A stretch of DNA of 64,000 bases, from positions 1 through 64,000 of the forward strand of contig NZ_VRTT01000012.1 in NCBI RefSeq assembly GCF_008017805.1, given 5' to 3'. Origin of the DNA: Paenibacillus sp. N3.4. Lineage in GTDB: Bacteria > Bacillota > Bacilli > Paenibacillales > NBRC-103111. The stretch's first letter is position 1, and every line of letters begins with the position of its first letter. The position numbers and the translations under genes are program-made. The notes beneath the pieces are model-generated. The model did no database searches. It was not told the origin of the DNA and was given only the letters and a program-made list of their open reading frames with translations. Below, one piece after another: positions 52,885 to 61,326 of the stretch.

Positions 52885-54688
52885 AACGGAAAAAGCTTTT
52901 TCATGCAATGATTATCTTGCTTCATTGGGCAAGCAGTTGGATTTCTCTTCGCCGGACACTTCTTTCAGCCCTTTGTATTCCAATATAGGGCTTGGTTTTG
53001 AGCCGCAGTCGCCGGGGATTGGCTGTTTGTTTATCCACTATAATCGGGTGACAAGCCGATTGGGCGCCCCATTCTTGCGCTGCGAGGAGGAACTGCTGGA
53101 GGCCGAGCATGCAGCACTCAGAGTCACGCAACGCTTCGTTCGGGGGAAGCTAGACTTTGCTTTTTATGCCCGGAATACCTGGGTAGCGGATTACAAAGGC
53201 GCCGGCAAGTTGCAATTTCATTTTTCATATGACGGAATGGATGAAGCCTGGCTGGAGCCGGATCATGATCAACAGGCCAACGCTCCCCGTTTATTTCGCG
53301 GATATTTGCCCAACGAAGATAAACGGGATCCGGACGCCAGATTTCCTGTAATGATTGGTCTGAGGATTGTGAGGGGAAGCGCTGCAGGTGATGGCATTAA
53401 GGAGCCGCTGATCATTTCGCCTGATTCAAACGGAAATCTGATTATAGCATTTTCTGTGCAAATGCTCGAAATATCCAGCGAAGAGATGATCAATGTTTTA
53501 CAGGCTTCGCCAACCTCTGCAAGCGATGCTTCCCGGATATCTGAACAATGGTGGGAACACGCAGTGGGTAAACTGAAGTTTCCGCATGTTGACCAGGAAC
53601 AATTATCCATACTGTCGCAGGCCATATTTTCGCTGTTGTATAATGCATGCGAAGCACCCGGTTACTTGAAAGGAAGAATCGGTGTATATCCGAGTCGGGG
53701 CACTTACTCCTGCATCTTTCTGTGGGACTCTTGCTTTCATAATTTAGCGTTAGAGTACATGGAAGAAAAATTGGCTGAGGATTCGTTGCTGCTGCTGACT
53801 GAAAATCTCAGAGTAGATGGTAAGATGCCGCATTTTCTTTGCTCTACCTGGGATCGCCCGCATACTTCACAACCCCCGCTGGTTGGCTGGGCAGCGATGC
53901 GTTTGTTAAAGCGCAGGCCGGATAAGTTATTAGCCGGGAAACTGCTCCACCCTCTGATTGCCAATACGAAATGGTGGCTGACTCAACGTATAACGGAATA
54001 CGGCCTGATTTCATGCGCAACCGGGTTCGAGACAGGCTGGGATGATACGCCAAGGTTGGACAAGGGCCCCGTGCTGGCGTTGGATATGAACACGTATTTG
54101 CTGATTCAAATGCGAGCATGTGCAGAAATCGCCGAAATGCTTGAGGAACAACAATTGTCCCGGTATTGGACGGACGCATCGCGTCAGTATGCCGATACGA
54201 TGGTACGTTGGATGTATGACGAGCAGGACAATTTGTTCAGGGATGTGCTGCTGCACAACGGGGAGAAGTTGTCGCTGATCACACCGGCTTGTTTCTTGCC
54301 CTTGCTGGAGGACATGCCCATTGGAATGGATAACAGCCGTAAGATGGTTGAGCAGTTTCTACTGAATCCTGACATCATGTTTGGTGAGATCCCGTTTCCA
54401 TCTGTCGCCTATCAGGAAGACAGTTACCAATCGGGCGCCTGGTGGCGAGGGCCGACTTGGCCCTCAATCGCCTATTTCATGCTTGAAATACTACAAAAAT
54501 ACGGTTTTTTCGAGGCTCACGCTGAAGCGGCAGATCGTATTCGCATGATGATTATGAAAGATAAACGGATAATGGAATTGTTTGACTCTAATACAGGGGA
54601 AGGACTGGGAGCGCAGCAATATGGTTGGACAGCGGCCATTTTGCTGCGATTGATGATTGAGCCTTCCCGTTCGAACAGGGATTTCTGA
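52877..54688 (+). CDS. GH63/GH37-like (alpha/alpha)6-barrel glycosidase
   Basis: 603 residues from the ATG at 52877, with GAGAG 8 bases upstream; starts at 52871 or 52859 are possible. An N-terminal beta-rich domain (about 1-210) is followed by the toroid: YPSRGTYSCIFLWDSCFHNL, FLCSTWDRPHTSQPPLVGW, SCATGFETGWDDTPRLDKG and SGAWWRGPTWPSIAYFMLEI. These W-D-S, W-D-D-T-P-R and Y/W-W-R-G-P-x-W motifs are those of mannosylglycerate hydrolase, processing glucosidase (GH63) and trehalase-like enzymes. It overlaps the propeller gene by 8 bases. The likely product is cleavage of an alpha-linked mannose or glucose cap. Last gene of the operon. Confidence 0.85.
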   Translation: MNKTEKAFSCNDYLASLGKQLDFSSPDTSFSPLYSNIGLGFEPQSPGIGCLFIHYNRVTSRLGAPFLRCEEELLEAEHAALRVTQRFVRGKLDFAFYARNTWVADYKGAGKLQFHFSYDGMDEAWLEPDHDQQANAPRLFRGYLPNEDKRDPDARFPVMIGLRIVRGSAAGDGIKEPLIISPDSNGNLIIAFSVQMLEISSEEMINVLQASPTSASDASRISEQWWEHAVGKLKFPHVDQEQLSILSQAIFSLLYNACEAPGYLKGRIGVYPSRGTYSCIFLWDSCFHNLALEYMEEKLAEDSLLLLTENLRVDGKMPHFLCSTWDRPHTSQPPLVGWAAMRLLKRRPDKLLAGKLLHPLIANTKWWLTQRITEYGLISCATGFETGWDDTPRLDKGPVLALDMNTYLLIQMRACAEIAEMLEEQQLSRYWTDASRQYADTMVRWMYDEQDNLFRDVLLHNGEKLSLITPACFLPLLEDMPIGMDNSRKMVEQFLLNPDIMFGEIPFPSVAYQEDSYQSGAWWRGPTWPSIAYFMLEILQKYGFFEAHAEAADRIRMMIMKDKRIMELFDSNTGEGLGAQQYGWTAAILLRLMIEPSRSNRDF

Positions 54689-54735
54689 TAAGGCTCCCCC
54701 TTATGCCGGCTTGTATTTAAAAAGTAACGACCTAT

Positions 54736-54787
54736 AAGCAGGTCCAGTTCGAGGCGGGAATCAAAACCCGGACTTGACCTGCTTTTG
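54736..54787 (+). terminator. Operon terminator
   Basis: AAGCAGGTC-c-AGT pairs with ACT-t-GACCTGCTT and encloses a second stem CGGG/CCCG. TTTGC follows. Confidence 0.75.
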
Positions 54788-54813
54788 CTCATCCATAGAC
54801 AGGCCTCTGCTAC

Positions 54814-55173
54814 TTGCAGCCCCGCATGGTCAATACAGGGCAGCGGTGCGGAGAAACAAGTGAAGGTACGACGACAAGCATGGTGCCCAAACGGGCAGTC
54901 GTCAAGACGTCGAAATTTGCATACGCTTCCACAGATTATAATCTGGAATTTACAGCGCAGGGCGACCGTTTTCGAATGATGTTTCGGTATTCTTCCAGCA
55001 CGAGCTATTATTTCTTGGAGTTCAAGAATGCCAATTCCTTCGAACTGTGGAATATCCGGGTTGACACTGCTTTTACTGACGGAGGCTATGGATTCTATCG
55101 AGGAGTTATAGACCTTGATGGAAGTAGAAGGCAAAAGATCCTATTAATTACATCTCTTGCCTCTAATCTCTAA
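54814..55173 (+). pseudogene. Fragment of a secreted-enzyme beta-sandwich domain
   Basis: The frame has no ribosome site. Its middle part, FAYASTDYNLEFTAQGDRFR then FRYSSSTSYYFLEFKNANSF, ELW, follows the alternating pattern of ConA-like or keto-disaccharide-hydrolase domains that often accompany polysaccharide enzymes (x-F-R-Y-x-x-x-x-x-Y-Y-x-L-E). It starts and ends abruptly and reads as a decayed piece of such an enzyme. I see nothing else in 54689-55180. Confidence 0.4.
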
Positions 55174-55180
55174 TTTGATT

Positions 55181-56176
55181 TTAGTTATAGTTTCGCTGGG
55201 CGAATAAATTGCGAATGGAATTTCGTGCGATAAGAATGGGCTCAAGCCTGCTATTCATGGGAGGGGAAGTTACTTCTTCTTCTCTTAACCGGCTTAATAA
55301 GATTCGGGCAATCGATTGTCCGATTTCTTCCATAGGCTGCGCGATCGCCGTTATGCCGAGCAGGGAAACCCAATCGTTGTCGTCGAACGTAATGATACTC
55401 AAGTCGTCAGGGATCGTAAGCTTCAGACCCTTGCAGACCTTTAAAATATTCAGAGTCACGATATTGTTGGCGGATAAAATAGCGGTCGGCTTATGGTCAA
55501 CGATCGCCTGATGAATCACGGATTTCAGGTCGGGCTGGAAAGGCAAGCACAGGATGTGCCCGTTAGGCAGCTCCGCTTCGTGAAGCGCTTGCTTATAGCC
55601 ATCAATCTTGAAAGATTGAGGGAATTGTTCGGTCATCATAATGTTGGTGTGTCCATGGCTAACGAAATATTTCGTTGCGATATAAGCACCTTTATAGTCG
55701 TCGACGGTGACGGAGTCCAGATTATCGTAGTGATGTCTGTACGTCTGCACGAAAGCGGTATTTTGCTTCTGGAATTGGCTTATAAATTTGCGATTCTTAG
55801 TGGAAGTAGGCGTGAAGATGATGCCGTCTACGCGTGAGGATGCAAGCAATTGCAACGTTTCGAGCTCCTGCGCGGGATCTTCGTTGCTGTAAGTAATCAG
55901 CAATCTGTAGCCGGATGATTTAATCTCGCGCTCCACGATCCGGGCAATATATGTGTAGAAAGCATTGTCGATATCGGAAATCATGAGTCCGATCGTCTTG
56001 CTTTTACTGCTCTTTAGGCTTCTTGCAGCAAAGTTCAGCGTATATCCTAATTGCTCGGAGGCTTCAAATACACGTTTTTTCTTCTCTTCACTGATATAAA
56101 CATCATCGCGAAATGCTCGGGAAACGGTAGAAACAGAGACGTTTGCCAATTTGGCGACATCGCGGCTGGTAACCAT
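55181..56176 (-). CDS. LacI family transcriptional regulator
   Basis: 331 residues from the ATG at 56176, 8 bases after GAGGTG; the upstream ATG at 56239 lacks a site. Helix-turn-helix: MVTSRDVAKLANVSVSTVSR, then the hinge NFAARSLKSSKSKTIG. The sensor domain has GLMISDIDNAFYTYIARIVE, VDGIIFTPTSTKNRKFISQF and LSIITFDDNDWVSLLGITAI. Divergent from the binding-protein gene at 56461 and presumably its repressor. A dyad in that promoter (56324-56337) has the ACGT centre common to LacI-type sites. Confidence 0.92.
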   Translation of the reverse strand: MVTSRDVAKLANVSVSTVSRAFRDDVYISEEKKKRVFEASEQLGYTLNFAARSLKSSKSKTIGLMISDIDNAFYTYIARIVEREIKSSGYRLLITYSNEDPAQELETLQLLASSRVDGIIFTPTSTKNRKFISQFQKQNTAFVQTYRHHYDNLDSVTVDDYKGAYIATKYFVSHGHTNIMMTEQFPQSFKIDGYKQALHEAELPNGHILCLPFQPDLKSVIHQAIVDHKPTAILSANNIVTLNILKVCKGLKLTIPDDLSIITFDDNDWVSLLGITAIAQPMEEIGQSIARILLSRLREEEVTSPPMNSRLEPILIARNSIRNLFAQRNYN

Positions 56177-56286
56177 ATTAATCACACCTCGATTTAGTCT
56201 AAAATCAAAAAAACATGAAATAGAATGCACCGTTATCATAATATATTATACTCAAATTATCAAATGAATGAGTAAAAAGTAGGGTA

Positions 56287-56337
56287 TTGACAGATTCTAA
56301 TTGCTGAAATATCATGAACATTGTGATAACGTAGTCA
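56287..56337 (+). promoter_or_regulatory. Promoter and operator of the second glycan cassette
   Basis: A perfect -35 TTGACA (56287-56292), 17 bases, TATCAT (56310-56315). The dyad TGATAACGTAGTCA (56324-56337) overlaps the start point. It could be the site of the divergent LacI regulator, or a degenerate CcpA cre site; both classes share this length and a CG centre. Confidence 0.6.
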
Positions 56338-56460
56338 TAAATTGGTCAGAAGCGAGGTGAGTAACGACATCGTTGCACAGAATGAATTGTTGATGAACGC
56401 GCAGAGAAAATTGCAATGGACATGTTACAGTTTTACTTAAATTAGGGGGAGGCCTACAAC

Positions 56461-57882
56461 ATGAGAAGAAAAAAATGGTCGTGTTTAGCGTTGCTGGCGG
56501 CGGTGATGCTTGCAAGCGGTTGCAGCAACAATAACAACGAAAGTGTAGCGGTTAACAGGGGAGGTTCAGAGACGTCCGCGACAGAGAGTGCTTCGACAAG
56601 TCAGACAAATCAATTAAAAGGAAAAATCAATATTGCCATTCAGTATCAGCCGTTAATTAAACCTCTCCAAGAAGAAATCAAGAAATATAAGCAAGCGCAA
56701 CCCGGAGCCGAAATCGAGCTTGTTCCATTCGGCAGAGAAAACTATTATGCAACCATGACAACGCAATTGATCGGCGGCAGCGCTCCAGTAGGAATTAGCG
56801 TTGAGCCGGAAGGGGCTCAGATTTTAGCCAACCATTTGGAACCGATTACTTCGTATATGGAAGTCACCAATCCATATACGAAGCAAAAATGGAGAGACGA
56901 TTATAACCCGCTGGCATACGAAATTACGAAAGCAGGCACAAAGGATGTCTGGATGATCGGCATTATGGGAGCAGTGAATACTGGATTGTGGGTTAATGAA
57001 GATTTGCTGAACCAACTGCATGCAACCGTTCCCAAATCCTGGTCTGAATTTATTGATGTGCAGAAGAAAGCAAGGGATGCGGGGTTCATCCCTTTTGCCG
57101 AGCAATATAACGAGAACTGGAGAGGCGACTGGTCCAACTGGACATTGAATTACATGTTTATGAAGGACGAGTTATTAAAGCTGGATACGATTGTGGTGGA
57201 CGGACGGGTTTCTCAAGAAGAAATGGCGCGAGGCGTTCAAAAGAAGCTCATCGATTTGAAGAGCGATAAAGTGAAAGACATGTTTAGAACATGGAAGGAA
57301 TGGACGGATATCGCCTGGCCGAAAAATTTTAGTACAAAATGGGGGAACTCGGAAGCATTCTTGGCTGGAAAAGCGTTGTTTTATTGGGGGTACAGCGGTG
57401 AAACAGAGCCATTTTATACGAAAACAAAGGATAAATTCAAGTTGGGACATATACAAGTCCCCAATATTATGAATCCGAGCGATCCTTCCGATTTATCCAA
57501 TGTTGCGACGGGTTGGGCGATGAACAAGGCGGCAACGCAGCAGCAGAAAGCGATTCTCGTAGACTTTATGCAGTATTTGTCTCAACCGGATGTGCACAAA
57601 AGAATCGTGGAATCCGTAGGCATGCTACCTGTAGTAAAGGGAGTGGCGGGGAGTGATGATCTGCTTATGAAAGAATGGGCTTCCGAAGCCAGATTTAATG
57701 TTTCCGCGATTCAGCCGATGGTACTGGACAATGAATATTCAACGAAGTTCTTAAACGAGTCCCAATCTTATTTGACCGGCAAGGAAACTCTTGATGAGTT
57801 TGTAAGCAACTACGAAAAAATATTTATTGATGCAACCAATCGTTTAATTACTGAAAAGAAATGGGACATTTCGAAATGGTAG
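56461..57882 (+). CDS. Sugar ABC transporter substrate-binding lipoprotein
   Basis: 473 residues. Lipobox LASGC (Cys21), followed by an Asn/Ser/Thr-rich linker. The mature part begins KINIAIQYQPLIKPLQEEIK and contains NTGLWVNEDLLNQLHATVPK, a family 1 solute-binder hallmark, then FLAGKALFYWGYSGETEPFY and a C-lobe with FMQYLSQPDVHKRIVESVGM. The ribosome site is GGGGGAGG. First gene of the second glycan cassette, feeding the permeases at 57961 and 58885. Confidence 0.93.
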   Translation: MRRKKWSCLALLAAVMLASGCSNNNNESVAVNRGGSETSATESASTSQTNQLKGKINIAIQYQPLIKPLQEEIKKYKQAQPGAEIELVPFGRENYYATMTTQLIGGSAPVGISVEPEGAQILANHLEPITSYMEVTNPYTKQKWRDDYNPLAYEITKAGTKDVWMIGIMGAVNTGLWVNEDLLNQLHATVPKSWSEFIDVQKKARDAGFIPFAEQYNENWRGDWSNWTLNYMFMKDELLKLDTIVVDGRVSQEEMARGVQKKLIDLKSDKVKDMFRTWKEWTDIAWPKNFSTKWGNSEAFLAGKALFYWGYSGETEPFYTKTKDKFKLGHIQVPNIMNPSDPSDLSNVATGWAMNKAATQQQKAILVDFMQYLSQPDVHKRIVESVGMLPVVKGVAGSDDLLMKEWASEARFNVSAIQPMVLDNEYSTKFLNESQSYLTGKETLDEFVSNYEKIFIDATNRLITEKKWDISKW

Positions 57883-57960
57883 TTATATTTGCATAAAATC
57901 TCATGCAGGCATAGGGGGGAACGGGAACCTATACCCATGGTCTTAAAGAGGGGGAAGCAG

Positions 57961-58866
57961 ATGGTTCCAACGGACAATGTTCAGGGCAGTTTTATGAAGA
58001 AGATAATAAAAAGCAGAAACGGGTACTTCGTCATTTTGCCTACATTTATCTTGGTGGCGTTATTCATATACTACCCCTTCCTTCAAGCGATCCATAAATC
58101 GTTTTATGACTGGAACGGGGCGCAGGCACATTTTATCGGGTTTGACAACTACAAACGAATGATTTTTGACCCGGAACTGAAAAAAGCTTTATGGAACCAG
58201 TTGATCATCATACTGGTATCTATCGTGAAAGTGATCACGATTCCTTTGATCGTTGCGCGCTTTATTTTTACTTTGAATATTGGCAGATTAGTAAACGGTT
58301 ATAAATTGCTCTTGTTGCTTCCCATGATTATTCCATGGATCGTTATCGCTTTCACATGGAGAAGCATGTATGACACGAACGGCATAATCAATTCGATCGC
58401 GACCTTGCTCGGTTTGGAACAATTTATACAAGTTTGGTTAGGGGATCCGGATATTGCGTTGGGCTCCTTCCTCTTTATCGGCTTCCCCTGGGCGGGCGGG
58501 ATTGCCTTTCTAATCTATTTGGCAGGATTCCAGGGAATTGATCAATCCGTCCTGGAATCAGCGAAAATGGATGGGACGAACACTTGGAACCGGTTTTTCA
58601 GAGTGGAATTTCCGCTTATACGATCTCAATTAAGAATTTTGCTGGTACTGACGACCATTGATTCTTTGAAGGGATATGCTTTCTTGATTTTTCTGACTAA
58701 CGGCGGGCCGGCTTATTCGACCTTGACGCCAGGTGTCTGGATTTATCACAATGCCTTCTTGTTCTCCCGATTCGGTTATGCTTCGGCAATCGGCGTTGTG
58801 ATGTTAATTGTGACGGCCCTGTTATCCTGGGTTATGATTCGGGCAACCCGAAGAACGGATATTTAG
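57961..58866 (+). CDS. Sugar ABC transporter permease (MalF type)
   Basis: 302 residues from the ATG at 57961, 6 bases after GAGGGGG. A later ATG at 57994 is possible; starts at 57889 or 57937 lack sites. The first helix is GYFVILPTFILVALFIYYPF, the EAA loop LESAKMDGTNTWNRFFRVEF, and NGGPAYSTLTPGVWIYHNAF is the standard MalF loop. Partner of the frameshifted permease downstream. Confidence 0.9.
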   Translation: MVPTDNVQGSFMKKIIKSRNGYFVILPTFILVALFIYYPFLQAIHKSFYDWNGAQAHFIGFDNYKRMIFDPELKKALWNQLIIILVSIVKVITIPLIVARFIFTLNIGRLVNGYKLLLLLPMIIPWIVIAFTWRSMYDTNGIINSIATLLGLEQFIQVWLGDPDIALGSFLFIGFPWAGGIAFLIYLAGFQGIDQSVLESAKMDGTNTWNRFFRVEFPLIRSQLRILLVLTTIDSLKGYAFLIFLTNGGPAYSTLTPGVWIYHNAFLFSRFGYASAIGVVMLIVTALLSWVMIRATRRTDI

Positions 58867-58884
58867 AGACTAGGGGATGGGTTC

Positions 58885-59714
58885 ATGGCAAAACTGGAAA
58901 GTTATTCGTCAAGACTGTTTATTCATTTATCGCTTTTCGTTTTATCGCTAATTAGCGTATTTCCGTTGTTTTTTTTATTGATTTCTTCCTATAAGCCGGA
59001 TGTAGAAATCTACTCGAATTGGTGGGCCATCATCCCCGAGAAATTCGCATGGAACAATTATTATCATGCATGGGAGGTAGTATCCAAGTATTTATCAATT
59101 CGGTTGCCATTACGGCGATTTCAGTAATCGGCGTTGTTTTTTTATCGACGCTTACCGGATACGGGTTTGTACGGTTATATTTTTACGGCAAGGAGCTGCT
59201 GTATGCTTCGTTGTTTATTTTAATGCTGATCCCGGATATTTTGCTGCTTGCCCCTACGTTTATACTCGTTAAAAAATTGCAGCTGCTGGACAGCTGGGGG
59301 GCGCTTATATTTCCATATGTCGCCGGTGGACAAATAATAGGCATTTTTATTATGCGAAACTATATCGAGAACCTTCCCAAAGAAATTTTCGAAGCCGTAA
59401 GAATGGATGGCGCTTCGGAGTTTCAAACTTTTGGAAGCATTATTATTCCTCTTACCAAGCCCATGATGATGACGATTGCGATTCTGACGAGCGTTTCTGT
59501 CTGGAATGATTATGTTTGGCCCATGACGACAATAACGAATGACCAGCTGCGTACCGTTACGATCGGCTTGCAATTCTTCACGACTCAATATGAAGTGAAA
59601 ACCGGCTATTTGATGGCTGCAAATGTGATTTGCTCCATTCCGATTCTGATTTTGTTTATGTTCGGAACCCGTTATTTTGTTCAAGGCGTGATGTCCGGCG
59701 CTGTGAAAGGCTAA
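58885..59714 (+). pseudogene. Sugar ABC transporter permease (MalG type), one frameshift
   Basis: About 276 residues if repaired. The start ATG follows AGGGGATGGG. The first helix and loop (LISVFPLFFLLISSYKPDVE, FAWNNYYHAWEVVSK) are normal. At the T-run 59091-59093 the frame slips by one lost base: instead of KYFINSVAITAISV it reads KYLSIRLPLRRFQ and stops. The other frame then carries the rest, with EAA loop IFEAVRMDGASEFQTFGSII and C-terminus FVQGVMSGAVKG. Everything else is conserved, so a sequencing error in TTTT is a real alternative. Confidence 0.88.
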
Positions 59715-59744
59715 ATCAAATAGAGATAGAATCGAGGAGAAACC

Positions 59745-61246
59745 ATGAATTATCACCCGAAAGGCATGTACACCTGGGATGTCTGGTATTTAACGCACGA
59801 AGAAACTGTGCATGCGTTTTATTTGCAGCGAAAACGACCCGATTCTACGCGCACGGACCGCGAGGAGGATGGCATTGGACATGCAATCTCTACGAATCTC
59901 GTGGACTGGGAGGAGCTGCCTAACGTCTTGGAACCCGGAGAGCCGGGATCATTGGACGATATGAACTTGTTTACGGGAAGTACATTTGAATTCGAAGGCA
60001 AGTTTTATCTTTATTATACGATGCGATCATCCGTAGATAATGGCTTGACTCAGCGCATCGGGCTTGCAACAAGTACGGATTTATTCCATTGGACCAAATT
60101 TGAAAGCAATCCTGTCATCGTCCCGGACGAACGCTGGTATCATTCCATTGCGAATCCGGCTCAGGGAGGGATTGTCGATTGCAGGGACTTGGTTATCGTC
60201 CCTTCTCCGATTGGAGTCGGATTTTATGGATTTTATGCAGCACGCATTCAATCCGATGAAATGCCGGGAGGGGCTGTAATTGCCTGCGTATATTCCACAG
60301 ATCTGATTAGCTGGGAGCATCTTCCGCCAGTGTTTATACCCGGTAAATACACCATAATCGAGGTTCCCGATGTATTTTATTTGGACGGAAATGGTACATG
60401 ACATGTTTAATCAACAATGTGTGTGGCAACCGGAATTTATTTCCCGGACAGCCGGAGCTGACGATGGGGACGATTTACGCGGTAGCCGATCATATTACAG
60501 GACCCTATACCGAACCGGAAGATGCTATATTAATCGCTTCCCGGGGCTTTAACGGGCTGAGCTGCAGAAGCGTGGTGTTTGGAGGGACACGATATTTATT
60601 TTATACGCAGACCGAAAGGGAGCCCCGGCATGACGGAGGCCGAGTAACGATGGGGACGATCACGACGCCGAAGCGCTTGGAGGTGATTGACGGCAAATTA
60701 GGCGTTTACGACTCGGGTTTGGAAGGGAATCATGTGGCTGCCTCCTTAATCGAATCCAACAAGCTGCCTAAAGCTGTTCATTCACGCATTTTGTATGAAA
60801 CACATGGAAACTGGACGCAGGAAGGAAATGAGCTTCAGGGACAAGTAAAGACAAGCTGGGCACGTTATGCATTCGACTGCGTCGGTACGAGTTTCATTTA
60901 TGAAGCTGACGTTCAGCTCATGAACGGAATAGCGATTGGGCTAACGTTCCGGCAAAATGAAAAAGGAGCCGGAAGCGTTGTGCTTTGCGATTTTGAAAAG
61001 CAGCAGGTGACATTCGGCGATATCCCCCAGTTTCGAATTCTGGATGGACGCAGCTTCAAGCTGGTGCATGGCAAAGAATACAGGTTGAAGATTGTCGCAA
61101 AGGGGGAGTTTATGGAGGTTTATATTGATGAGCAGCTCATCCTGCAATTTGTAAGCTACGCAGAAAATAAAGGTTTTTTCGGACTTATTGTGGATCGGGG
61201 TCATGGCATCTTTAAAGAAATTCAGGCAAGGGAACTAGTCATTTAG
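59745..61246 (+). pseudogene. Beta-propeller glycoside hydrolase, paralogue of 51367, one frameshift
   Basis: About 500 residues if repaired. 49 of the first 60 residues match the protein at 51367, including Asp12 and the invertase-like HAISTNLVDWEELP; Asp148 (DCRDL) and Glu206 (IEVPD) are kept. At 60389-60391 (text gacggaaatgg) one base is missing: DGKWYMTCL becomes DGNGT and stops, while the other frame runs on with MTCLINNVCGNRNLFPGQPE to a C-terminal ConA-like domain ending ARELVI. The ribosome site GAGGAG precedes the ATG. It sits last in the second cassette, in the same relation to transporter genes as its paralogue. Confidence 0.85.
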
Positions 61247-61260
61247 CTGTTTGCTGCAGC

Positions 61261-61294
61261 GCTCCGCGCAGGTGCATACGCTGCGCGGAGCTTT
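61261..61294 (+). terminator. Hairpin after the second propeller gene
   Basis: GCTCCGCGCAG pairs perfectly with CTGCGCGGAGC around a 9-base loop, followed by TTTAAT. The stem is strong and the T-run poor, so it may only attenuate transcription into the next gene. Confidence 0.55.
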
Positions 61295-61326
61295 AATAAA
61301 CGCGAGATGAAAAAGGAGGATTGTCT

